In this document: piece after piece, positions 44,801 through 63,452 of the stretch
How the letters are laid out: the number at the start of each line of letters is the position of its first letter
How positions within the stretch are numbered: the stretch's first letter is position 1
From: Narthecium ossifragum
Taxonomy: Eukaryota; Streptophyta; Magnoliopsida; Dioscoreales; Nartheciaceae
NCBI GenBank assembly: GCA_963920575.1
Contig: OY986968.1
Coordinates: 883,001 to 947,000, forward strand
Direction of reading: 5' to 3'
DNA: 64,000 nt
Program-made: the position numbers and the translations under genes
The notes under the pieces: generated by a model
What the model was told of the DNA's origin: nothing
The model's input: only the letters and a program-made list of their open reading frames with translations
Databases searched by the model: none

Positions 44801-47800
44801 TTTAATCTTATGTCTGATCTTTTGAGTGGTTTTTGGTAGTAACTGCTGTTGCTCCCTATTTGTCTGATTGGATTAACTCCTCTTGGATCATTCCCATCAT
44901 CGACTTTGCTGATCATTTTATGTAAAGTTTCTGAAGAAGCAATTTACTATATAGTTTATTTTCAGCATAATCTACAGATTTAATACCCATAATCGTCATG
45001 TCCCAATTCCTTGGGCTCAGCCTTATGGGTGCTTCATGCCAATCAATTTTGGTCAAGGGTACAGTGGTCTATATAGGCGGGCCCCTGATTGTTGGAACTT
45101 ACATCCACGTGATTTAATCTCACCTATTCTTGATTACCACTTGACCCAAACCTATTGTCCCTTTCTCCTTCGAGCCTTCTTTAACTTGTTTATTACATTC
45201 CTGAGCGATTTCAATATGTATGCATGACTTTGTCCCGAACTTCCCAGCTCCTATTTTTTTATCTTACATAGTATCTGCAGTAGCTCTATACAAATGATGA
45301 TGTTGTAGGACCTAAATCTCAAAATGTAAGGTAAAATATTGTCGTATGCGGTTACTTCGTTAGTTATGGATACTTATTTTTTACGACCTTAATTTGTCTT
45401 TCTTCAGAAAAGTTTGAAACCGAGATCTAGAGCTTAAGCTATAATAGTGTTCCGAGCCAGGCCCAAGGGAAAACTGGGTCCATTGCTCTTGTGTTTGCAG
45501 GGCTCTTTTCATGATAACTCAGTTTAATTTGCATCAGGACAGTAAGGCATTTTTCTTGATCGCCAAATAATTCTAACTTTTGTGGCAAGGTCCTCTATGG
45601 GCTAAAATTGAGGTAGTCAAGATTCAATGCTAGTAATTATGATGTCGACGTGCTGTTGATGTTTTTTCTTCATTCTTTTTCTGGATCTTTTTCAGCTCTG
45701 TGCTGCTCATTGATGATAAATTATCGATGATCCCATATTCTTGAGAAGTTGCTTTAATGGGATATGTATGGCTTTGCTATGGGGATTAAGAAAGTTTTAT
45801 AGTGTTAATACACACTTAATGTAATTTTTCAGGTGGACTTGGCTGCATATGCGATGTGAAATACGATGATGCAATGTGCAGGTCTTAACCTATCTAGGAT
45901 ATACTATTCCTTCTGATACATCATAGGAGTTGAGTTTTTGTGGAAACCAATTTGGCAACGGTTGTAGTTTGTAAATTATCGTACTTTATCCAAGCTAGGA
46001 TTTGCATTAATACTCTGATGTGCATCAAAAATTTTCTTTTAAGCATAGCATAGCAAATAACTATATTATTGAAGACTCTTGTGTTATAAATTCAGGGCTC
46101 TTGTTGAACTTGCGATTCCATGTGTTGAACGTGGTCCCAGGGTATTTGAGGGTTTCACTGTTGGCTTTCATCCTCGGTCATGGGAAATTGTAAGAATGCA
46201 TCTTCCTGTTTAAATTTCCTTTAGGACCTGATTAAATGTCGGTCTTTCACATTCTTACATTTTTCCTTAGGTTTACAACGGCATGACTCAACTAGGATTT
46301 GAAAAGCTTCATCCAGAGTTCAGGTGAGATTTGACTTGGCATATTTCAAATGCCGAAAATTGGTAGTCTTCTGTGTTAGTTTTGTTTGTTATCTTGCATG
46401 TGACTGCGAGCTAAAGATTCTCCTTATTACCATTTCCTGTATCATTCTGATTTCACATATCCTACGGATAAGCGAAGCATATTTAACTGACTAATGGATG
46501 ATTTACTTGCAGATACAAGATATCTGTCCATTGTATTAGAATCCATCATGTTTAAAAGCAATTCTGATCTGTAAACTTCAGCTGCAATCTGCAGCGAGCC
46601 AAAATGAAGTTTGATTCTCTTATCAATTTTGTCCCTCTTGAGACTTTCATAAATTTTGCTTCTGCAGTTTTCCAACTGAGCAGACCCATTTGTCGCTTTA
46701 TCTCACATCAATATCTGCTGTTTCCAGACTTGTTGGAAAGCCAGATTTCAAGGTATGAATACACACAACCTCATTGAAAGTTCCTCTTGATGTGCAGTTT
46801 TGCTGATTTCTGGTTGTTTCCACTTTCCTTGACTCAGGTTTATGCAGAAAAGGGACTTGAGGTGACTTTGTCAGGTCCTGGGGCAAGTGGCATTGCCCCC
46901 ACAACTTTGTCCCCCACAATTCTGACAGTTAACTGGAGATGTATGTTTGTTTGTATGTTCTAATATTTCACTCATGATGCATATACTATAGTGTCCTACT
47001 CTGCTTGTTGTAGGTGAAAATGCTCGCAATGCTCCATATGAAATTGTCATTTCAATACCAGTCGAGGGTTATGATCCTATTAATTTCACCCTTACGAAAT
47101 TATGTGGTTAGTTCTGGTTCTCCCTGAATTACTGTTATCTCCAGAAGTTGCCTTTTTTGTTTGCCTTTTCCTTAATTAATTCATTTTTGAGGGAAGCTGC
47201 TATGAGTGATAAATCTGCCACTACCAATTTGGCTCTAAATAAGTTTTTCCACCTCTATTTACAATTTTGATCTTAACTTTGTATTGTATTTTTGCAACCT
47301 GTAGTGGTATCTCATGGAACTTTCTGAGTTAATTTTCATAGTTTTCACAAAAGTTTGCTGGTTTATTGCATTTAAGATCTTTGCACACCCAGAAAATAGT
47401 TTATCTGGCTGTGCCTTTTCACTCCATTTGGATTCAACTTCTAAGGAGTTTTAATATCTCCTAGCTGATCACAATGCCGAATTCAGACAACCAAAGGTGT
47501 TTCCAGAACAAGTGGGAAACAATTTGGATGACTGCACCATACGTGTAAATCACCAAAAACTAGAGTACTTACATCGCAACAAACAATTATAACCTCTTTC
47601 TTTGAAGCTTTGCCAGTCCTAGCCAGTGTACCTAGCTACTGACAGACTGAGTTAATCAAAGACTGTCCTCAAATTTCCTCCAGGAATGAATGAATTTATT
47701 ACCAGTTATGATTCAATTTTAAGTGCCTGGTCTTGTAGGTTTGGTTATCTCTGGACAGTATATATGCAAACTGAATCACGCCAGATGATAGGTTTGTAGT

Positions 47801-48741
47801 TCCTAGTAATATGCTATTAGTCTTGGGCAATTATAAAGACCCTTTTGGTTGTGGCCTTTGAGTTCCTTAATGTGTTCTGTGGTGGCCCTAATAATGTGTG
47901 GAATGTAGGAGCTGAGGGTTCAAAAATTAAATAGAACTTAAGCTCGTTGAAAAGGCTATTTGAGGACTCTAGAGTTAATAAGTTCTATTTATTTCTAAAC
48001 CTGCATTATTATGTACTCTTTGTATGGCTCATATGTAGTAGGTGTCAATGAAATCTGTCCACTTCTTGCAGGATATACACAGAGGAAGGAAGGTGATGCT
48101 ACAAGTGGTTGGGCTACCTTCGGGGTGATTTCTTGCATGTATGTTGGTTCTAGCAAATGATATTCACCTTGAAATTGTTGGAAAAATATGCTTACTTAGG
48201 TTGAGGTATCCCTAAGCTAATGTTCTTTCTCTTTCTTGGTTGTGGTATCTGCAAAATCTTGCTACTTTTCAGCTTTATTGTCTTGGCAACTGTATCCTGT
48301 TGTGGAGGATTTATCTACAAAACTCGTGTAGAAAATCAGGTTCTTAATTTGAGTTCAACCATCACCAAACAGTGTTGATTTAGACCAGCTTTTGGTAAAC
48401 ATGATCCAAAATTGCTGATAACATGATTTATGCAGCGTGGTCTTCATGCCCTGCCGGGAATGACAATTCTTTCAGCCTGCTTGGAAGCTGTGAGCAACTT
48501 CTATCTGATATCATTCACATTTATGTGATTTCAACTTTATATATCGTCGTGTATACTGTAATGATTATGTCCATCAGATTTAATGGTCTAGTGAAATCCA
48601 AATCAGGTGACTCGACCACAAGGATATTCCCTGGGAGAGGATATAAATGCGGGCTTTATAAACCAAACATCGTGGGAACAGATGCCTGGTTCAACACAAG
48701 GCACCCAGAGGTCTAGTGACAGGAGATATGGATCAATCTGA
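41890..48741 (+). CDS. Conserved plant type I membrane protein, cysteine-rich ectodomain
   Basis: Seventeen exons: 41890-41956, 42767-42858, 42957-42995, 43081-43134, 44175-44249, 44519-44584, 44711-44753, 45833-45881, 46096-46189, 46271-46323, 46668-46752, 46838-46940, 47014-47106, 48072-48138, 48273-48339, 48436-48489 and 48607-48741. They give 411 residues and the phases close throughout. The N-terminus has a hydrophobic segment FNDLLFYLFAAITFHV, likely a signal peptide. The ectodomain has VSFGHYAPYHYFAAGSGPVN, CGDCLNGGCKGGLGCICDV and TLSPTILTVNWRC. A single membrane span, WATFGVISCIFIVLATVSCC, lies near residues 320-344, followed by a Gly/Ser/Gln-rich tail of about 65 residues ending RRYGSI. 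I recognise this as a widely conserved plant family without a known role. The intron after 44753 starts with GC, not GT. Confidence 0.88.
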
Positions 48742-50102
48742 AGGTATGTGCTTAAGTTTCAACAGGCGTAGAAAAGGTTTTTGTGCTTTTCTGGTGAAGA
48801 GGTGTAGGAAGAATGAAATCTGCACGACTGCTGGCTTTTTTTTGTCTGATTTACTTTAATGTTGAAAAAGTTAGGACATGGATCAATCAGAACTGACTTA
48901 AATCAGTAGTATATAATTAATTTGTTATCGTTGTCATTTACTTTTTGTAAATAAAGGCCTTCCTTTGCCAGCTGCATGTTAATTGATGTCAGAAATTTTT
49001 GCTTGTCTTGGCAGTGGACTTTTTACAATCTGTTTGAATATTTTGGTACATGAAGCTGCAACAAGAAGACCACCTGAGGGTGTTAGAATATCCACTTGCT
49101 CCAGCTCTTGTCTATTACGGAGTGCTGCAATCACTGCTGGTTGAAATTTACTGAGAGAATATTATGTTTGAGCTGCAGAAACCTGTTGTGAGGGATTTCA
49201 TTTTGTCTATGAATGTTCAATGCCGGTTCGCTGCCCTGTCTCAGGAAGTTTCATCCAAATACATAGTCAAGGGGTTGACTACCAAATAAGAGCTTAAACT
49301 TCCACTGGACATGTCAGATTAGAGATTTTTTTGTAAAGATTGGGTGTTTTTCATGGGATGTCGAAATGTATAAGGATCATTTGACCTGTCTGATAGAACT
49401 CGGATCAAAATTCTTTTGCTTTTGTAGAGAATAATCAATGGCCATTTTATGTAGACATTTGCTTAATTAGCACATTGTACTCTAGACCAGTTGTGAGCTT
49501 GACAAGGAAAAATTGATCTGAATTAGGTGAGTAACTTGTTTCATATATATCATATGATCGAATAAAGATGCTTCCTTCCAGCTCCTTGCAGATAGAGTTG
49601 ATATGGTCATTGCTCATGTCACTCTCTTAGAAATTTTCTGCATGTACTTATGTTCCTGCTACAATGTGATACTGGCTCATATTCAAACTGGCCATGATAT
49701 AATGGCAATGTACATCACTAACTCCTTTTGCCATTTACTTGCTGGTGTTCTTCAATGGATTCTCTTCAAGACTGGAAGAGGGCTTATATTTTTGCCTTCT
49801 AATCCTATGCTGAGCTCTTATGGCTTGATTTACAAGGTGGATAGCAAGTTTTTTAAGGTGGTGGAGCAGGTCTAGAGATGAAATGTTTGCTTACATTGTT
49901 TTGATGACCCTTCAAATGTAGGAGAAATAGATCTGGCTCCTGACCTATGTCTATGTTTTATGAAGGTGATTTCTGATGGAATGCTTCATGAAATAATCCA
50001 TTGCTATGCACTTTTTCAAATTCTTTAACTGAGATCATAGCAGTAAACAGGCAGAACTATAGGACATCTACATATCTCATATACAGTATTTCCTCTCATC
50101 AA
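48742..50102. other. 3' UTR of the membrane-protein gene and spacer
   Basis: The 3' UTR probably extends to about 49450. A 90-codon open frame at 49603-49875 has no recognisable family and no splice partner, so I do not call it a gene. Confidence 0.4.
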
Positions 50103-50312
50103 TCCCCTGTTTGATTCGGGGTTAGAGTTAAAGGGGTTAAGGGGGTTAAGGGGTTAAGGGGAATATGGGGTTAGAAAAAGTGAGGGTAAGAAAAAATAGA
50201 GAGGAATATGATAGGTGGAATAGTAGTAATCCGTAATTATTATTTTGATGTTTGATGAAAACTAGGGATAAATGGGGTTAATTTCCTTAAACCCGTCGCC
50301 AAAGAAGGGCCA
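50103..50312. mobile_element. G-rich MITE-like element, copy 2
   Basis: This is a second copy of the element at 2240-2432 with the same internal block order. It starts CCCTGTTTGATTCGGGGTTA and ends AAGAAGGGCC, giving short imperfect inverted ends. Four G4-5 runs separated by TTAA at 50133-50161 give strong G-quadruplex potential. Confidence 0.65.
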
Positions 50313-52720
50313 AGTGTCTCTTTCACTTGCTTTCACTACATCATATAGCAAGAGTCTTATGCCAGGGGAGATGCATGTCCCTACTTGCTTCCTGAAGTGT
50401 AGCAGTACACAACCTGCTCCCTCTAGACTCTGTCTCCTCTCTCAACCATGTCAAAGGTGACTTGATGCAAGGTGAATGGCTCTACCTTTTTATTCTTTTT
50501 CTACTCGTTGAGCATGTAATCTCGGCTTCTGATCTGTGTCATGTATTCTATTATCACCTCAACTCAAACCCACTTTTAAATTTTTTTTATTTCTGCTATC
50601 ATGGGGAACCTGATGTCTGTTCTCCCCAAAATGGACGCAGGTATTTCACTCACAGGGTGACTTCTTTTTCTACTAATTGAGGATGGAATCCCGGCTTTGA
50701 TTTCTATTAACTGGCTATCATATCGACTCAATATTATGCAGCTGACGGTTTATTTTTTGAAAAATCTCTTATATTTTATATTAGTTTATACACGTGTTTT
50801 TTATATATATGGAATCATATTATATAAAAAATTATAAAAAAGATTCTAAAGGATAAAAAGTGAATAGTTCTATTTGAAGACAAATCCATCACTCTTACCT
50901 TCCATATATCACGAGAAGGTGTACTGGCGATAAAGTTGACGCTAGCTGCCTAACTGGAAGCACATATCTTTCAATCAGGGAGACAATACAAAAGGCGTCA
51001 CTTCTCATCTTTTATTGGGTGAAGGGAACCTACTTGACAAGTGAGATGACACGTAACTATTCCTTATATATGCATGCTTGAACATTAGATCGGTTAGGTA
51101 GCTGAAACCAACCATAACTATATATATAGTACTTACTCAGGGCAAAAACATGATCATCATTGTCCACCAAACCCTAATTAGGAATTGAAGATGTCACTGA
51201 AACTTTAAGGCTTCAGTAAAGACCCTAGTTCCTGCTTTTCCACCATTGCAAACTAGTCTCACACTCTGACTAGACCAATTCAACTCTTCTCAAGTAGGTT
51301 TTTATATGGCATGCCACAAAAGCAATGAAGGGGGATAGTTGAGAAAGGAGCTAAGAGACAAGGAGAGGAAGGTGTTCATAGTCAAGGAGCAGGTACTTCC
51401 TGCTCCAATTTGGCCACCTTACCCCTTTGACAGGAAACTTTCAACTCTTTTTCGTGAAGTTCCGTATGTTCTTGATCCGAGGAGATTTATGTTTTCAATG
51501 CCCATCATTCAAATGCTGCATGGCTTACTTTACTTTTAAGTTTCATCTATCATTGTCTAATATTGTTAGATTATGGTTTGAATAGGGTAAATTACAATTT
51601 GGGGCTATGCGGTTTTGTGGTTTTGATCAAATTTCGTTTAATGCATCTGTGGTTTCGAACCTTTTAAATATGAAAGTACTTAATGTTTGAATTTCGATTC
51701 AAATAAGAGGGTGACGCCATGATATGGCATGACCCATTTTCCTTCTAACTTTTAACCATTGTTATCATCAGGGGTTAGGATCTACACGACCCTCTTCATC
51801 CCCCTTTAATCACCTTTTTCAGCTTGCGAAGTTCCTCCATGGCGAGACTTCGATTAGCAAGAATCAGACACCAGATATCAATAAATCTATATTTGTATCC
51901 AGTGCCACATTCGTCGGCGATTTCGACTATATTGTCTCTTTTCATTTGTCACGATTCATTTTCCATTAACCAGCATGACGATGTTGACACCCAAGGCCTT
52001 ATATATAACACTCATTCTTTTGGTATCGGCTTAAGCTTCGGGATGACCGGTGAAGTTAACATGATATCAAAGCAATGATCGAGAGTTTGAATCTGATCGA
52101 GAGTTTGAATCTGATCTGTCGGTCACCCGCGTGCGAGAATTCATATTCATTTCGAGGCCACATGTGAGATCGGGAATTATTGATGAAGTGAACAACACTA
52201 AGTGACAAACAATAGGGTATCATTATCTTTCCTTCCAAACAGGATTTCCCCCCTTAAATTGCCTATCCTATGCATCGAGCCTTGTCTTTCCTTCTTTAAT
52301 CAAAGAGAGCAGGCATATGCCACATAATAATATATAAGATAAAGCTAAGCTTTGAGGCTTGTGCCTATATAGCTAGGTTCTAACTCTAATTACTAGTCCA
52401 AAATACCTTGCTTCTATTAGGGTCTCCACCCGACTAATTAGCTTGCAAATTAAACAAACAAATACCTACCATAGTCTAAATATATAGGTAAATTGTCAGC
52501 ATGCATGCAGAGTTCTGCATGTCCATGTAGCAAGTCAAGTCTGTTGAATGAGATGCCTTCTCATTTATTATGATCATAAAACAACAATAGGAAGGAGCTA
52601 AAAGGAGCTTACCCACTCTTCCATTCTCTTTCTTATCCGCACCCATCTACTCAACCTCTCCCTCTCAAATCTCAAGCCTCAAGCCTCAAGTCTCAAGTCT
52701 CAAGGCACCACTCAACCTTC
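50313..52720. other. Intergenic region upstream of the peroxidase gene
   Basis: No gene is supported. There is an AT-rich stretch at 50750-50850 and a possible repeat start at about 51590 (TAGGGTAAATTACAATTTGGGG). A 17-18-base tandem pair lies at 52077-52112 and a CTCAAG(C/T) heptamer array at 52667-52705. Small open frames here have no coding character. Confidence 0.45.
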
Positions 52721-52727
52721 TTGCTCT

Positions 52728-52736
52728 CTATATATC
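52728..52736 (+). promoter_or_regulatory. TATA box of the peroxidase gene
   Basis: CTATATATC lies about 125 bases before the ATG, followed by a CT-rich leader (52768-52808), the usual layout for a plant TATA promoter. Confidence 0.6.
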
Positions 52737-52765
52737 ATACCCTTAGAACACCTCCATTCTTCAAA

Positions 52766-52809
<44 letters not shown>

Positions 52810-52854
52810 GATAAAAGAAACTTGGTGTTCAACAAAGGAGATAGATAGATCGAG

Positions 52855-54439
<1,585 letters not shown>

Positions 54440-54474
<35 letters not shown>
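54440..54474. repeat. (AT)n microsatellite after the peroxidase stop
   Basis: About 34 bases of TA repeats start directly after the TGA in the peroxidase 3' UTR. Confidence 0.9.
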
Positions 54475-54477
<3 letters not shown>

Positions 54478-55125
54478 CATGCATGTCATGAGTTATATAT
54501 ATGAATTTGGAGAGAATAAGCTAAGGTTGATCAATGGTGTTCTTTAGATTTTGATTTAGGAGAGGGATTTGTGGCAGTTGTTGTTGCTGTTGTCTTTAAT
54601 TAATTGTTGTACAAGTTTGGAGGATTTGTCGTGAGGTTTCTTTCTTTTTCCAATGATCAATGGTGGATTAATTTTTCATTTGGTACGTACAATCTTCTTT
54701 CAAGCAAAATTTTGAGGGTAAAGAGTTTTTTTTCTCAATCTTTTGTGGTTAGTTAGTTAAAAAGTTTAAGATAATTTTTTTTTATGTTGTAACATAATTA
54801 TCTCGATTTATAATTCTAGTTTTTAAAACAATGTCCTCGTGACTAAGAATTTTTTTTTTGCAATGATGCAATGTCGGTCAATAGAGATCTTTTTTTTAAA
54901 AAAATTATTACTCTTTCGTTAGAAAAAAGAAAAAAGAGAAGGGTAAATATCAAAGAAGCAAAAATTAAATTTAAGAGGGCCCAACAAAGCTCTTATCGCA
55001 AAAGACATATAGAGCCTAGCAAAAGCCCTAATAAAAGCCCATTAGGCCGTCATTCAGCATCGACTGTACAATCGCAATCTTACGGCTCACAATCCTCCAG
55101 CTTTAGCCCTTCTGCGCCGTTGCCC
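54475..55125. other. Peroxidase-MCM4 intergenic region
   Basis: The peroxidase 3' UTR is followed by AT-rich DNA with poly-T runs, then the MCM4 promoter. No other gene is seen. A long open frame at 54871-55293 is mostly promoter and CT-repeat sequence. Confidence 0.55.
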
Positions 55126-55156
55126 TTTGGCGGGAACTCTACACCTACTTCCCGCC
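55126..55156 (+). promoter_or_regulatory. Paired E2F sites upstream of MCM4
   Basis: TTTGGCGGGAA at 55126-55136 and TTCCCGCC at 55149-55156 match the E2F consensus and face each other. They lie 100-135 bases before the MCM4 ATG. Replication-licensing genes are known E2F targets in plants, so control at G1/S is likely. Confidence 0.7.
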
Positions 55157-55197
55157 ATCTTCCCCTCTCTTCTCATCTCTCTCGTCTCTCGTCTCTC

Positions 55198-55235
<38 letters not shown>
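55198..55235. repeat. (CT)n microsatellite in the MCM4 leader
   Basis: A CT run, preceded by GTCTCTC repeats, ends 24 bases before the MCM4 start codon. Confidence 0.9.
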
Positions 55236-55236
<1 letters not shown>

Positions 55237-55258
55237 GAGACCAGAAGGCGTTACGACC

Positions 55259-61092
<5,834 letters not shown>

Positions 61093-62440
61093 CAAAAGGA
61101 ACTCATGTCAGGGTCTTTTGGCTCCAGCTGTTCTGGAAACCCCAAGGTTTCAAAATCTAACACAACCTCTGGGTATTCATGAATTTGAGAGCAGTTGACA
61201 ATATTGCTGCTGATCTAAAAGGCGTAGAAGTGATTGCTGTTGGAGTTGCTGTTGTTAGCCGTCTCATAAGGATTACTATGTCATTTCAGATTCATACCAA
61301 CCGCAGCCTAGATGATACAAGTAATTTATGTACTATAATGGTGTAAGCAGATAAATCTTGGAATCTTGCTTGAATATCATATAGATTATTGGAAAGAATG
61401 CTAACCAATTGGTGCATTTCTTTGTAATGTTCACGATGACCAGCACTGGACTGGATTCAATCTTCAAATAGCCTTAAGCATAGAATAGTGATGATAAAGT
61501 CTGATGATCAATTAGGAACCTTGTGAATGATTACCTTTGGCGCTGTCAAACTGAAGACCGTCGGATGATCTCTCTTTAAGCATCAGGTAAATGCCAGTTT
61601 TGATCACCATTACCTCTATTCAATGATCTAGATGGCGACATCAAGACCCTAAAAGATAAGAACCAGAGTAGTTTTCTGCAACACCAAGAGCAGGGCCAAC
61701 AGTCTGCAATGAAGCCTATAGGTAAGTGATAATCTACATGTTAGGCATGTTCAGTATTACCATTTCTAGCGGAATTTTATTTGCTCACTCTTATTACAGG
61801 AAATGGATATGTCTGAAGATGATGCCCCCTTGTAAACAATTTTATGACTCCATGAGTAGTATTCTTCTGTATGTTTGCGAGTAATTGGCGGTTGCAGTCC
61901 TGGGATTATGCGATAGTTTCAACTTCACTTCTTTCCTATTTCCATGAATAGTTGTTTGGCAACCTTGTTCGATATACTTACTGTTGGTACTCGAGCATTG
62001 CTATTTAGAAACACTATGTATTTATCTTTAATCAGTTCTTCAGCAAAATAGTGAAAAGCTGGTGACGCATGAATAATTCTTAGATCTTCCTTTTAATTTC
62101 TGTAGTTTTAATCATTGCTGTGATTGCTGAATCTTTTCGGTCACACTCATCTATCAACTGACATTAGTGCTTGCGCTTTTCATCTAGTATTATTGAGACC
62201 AGCCTTTTTGGTAGATCGAAAACTTGAAATATAAGTAACTGTCCGATATCAATGAACTCAACTTGATACTTGCTTGGTGACAAAAGAACAGTAAAAATCT
62301 AGAATTTTAATACTCTAGATGATGGAGATCACTTGTCAATAATATCAGCACAAGCTTCATCCAACATCCAATAACATCCAATACAACAACTTTTTTTTTG
62401 GTTTTATAAGTTGAGCCAAAATTGGCTAAAACCTAAAACC
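61093..62440. other. MCM4 3' UTR and spacer
   Basis: The MCM4 3' UTR probably continues beyond 61300. A GT/AG pair at about 61721-61799 could mark a 3'-UTR intron. No further gene is seen. Confidence 0.4.
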
Positions 62441-62631
62441 AATCTCCCAACACAAGCGGATCTCCTAGCCAAATTAGGGAGGGACCGGCTTTGCACTCGA
62501 ATGTGGGTCTGTGATTCGGAAGGGACGTGGCCTAGCGGCTGTCCTATTACTGTGTAGCTCCTTCTTTCTCTTTACTAGCTGAAAAGCTGAATTAATAAAA
62601 AAAAAACAAAAAAAAAAAATCTCCCAACACA
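62441..62631 (+). mobile_element. 5'-truncated LINE insertion with 14-bp target-site duplication
   Basis: AATCTCCCAACACA at 62441-62454 is repeated exactly at 62618-62631. Between them lie 163 bases ending in an A-rich tail (AATAAAAAAAAAACAAA...). The plus-strand frame from 62457 reads ADLLAKLGRDRL and stops after CPITV. AD-LAK-G resembles the C-terminal end of the RNase H domain of plant L1 elements. The exact duplication and tail show target-primed reverse transcription. The perfect duplication suggests a young insertion. Confidence 0.85.
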
Positions 62632-63452
62632 TCCAGCCAGCCCATCCTCTAGAACCTAACACAAACACAAAGGAGTTCAAGAGAATCGGCATCGACGAGC
62701 TACATGATCGGCTTTACAATTCTCCATTCTCTCGGAATGAATACGAACACAACAGCAGAACAGAATCAAAAGCCAAAACTGATGCCCAGATATCCCTAGC
62801 AACATCCATTACTACAACATGAGTAGAAAATATATTTTCAACCACCCCTTTTCTCCTTTTCATGCATCCAATGTGCTTACTGCCAAAAAAAAATTTATAG
62901 AACATCACAACAAACCATCATTTGTCTTTCCCCTAGTATGTTCTTGCTTCTGATATTGTCTGTTAGTGCTGATGATCTCATCTCTCCACTGTATCTATAA
63001 TAAAGGCACATTAGGTGCATGAAGAACAATATTTTGTTCGATTCATGACTTCCAGATCTGTTTTCTTTATTGTCATGGAATTGATTGAATCGGTATACAA
63101 TTAACCAACCAATGCTGTCATAATCAGGATGATATGGTGACCATAGTAACAAATCAGTATCATTTATAATATTCAACTTGTTGCTTATTATACTATGATG
63201 ATGCTGTGCCTTTACAAACCATTCAGCCTTGTACTTCACTTCAATGGAACAAAGGGTATACAACATAAGAAAAAGGAAAGGAAGAGATGATGCAGCTTCA
63301 GCAGAACCACTCAAATGTAAAATATATTGTCATCACACACTATGTAAGAACATTATTCATGTCTCTACACCCTAATGAAGTGAGAACCACATCTAGAGAT
63401 CCATAAGATTCTGGAAGGGGAGGCAAGGAGAGGGGGGAAAATGGGCAGCGAA
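62632..63452. other. Spacer and 3' UTR of the right-edge gene
   Basis: No gene is supported. Part of this is the 3' UTR of the minus-strand gene that starts beyond the window. Open frames at 62895-63314 show no family. Confidence 0.4.

Noticed and set aside
49603..49875. 90-codon open frame with hydrophobic segments
   Set aside because: No family, no splice context, and it lies in the 3' flank of the membrane-protein gene. I see no support as a gene.
50103..50165. Interstitial telomere repeat
   Set aside because: The unit GGGGTTAA is not the plant telomere unit TTTAGGG, and the stretch belongs to a dispersed MITE copy.
51590..51780. Possible further MITE starting TAGGGTAAATTACAATTTGGGG
   Set aside because: The start looks like known plant repeats, but I found no matching inverted end or second copy in the window.
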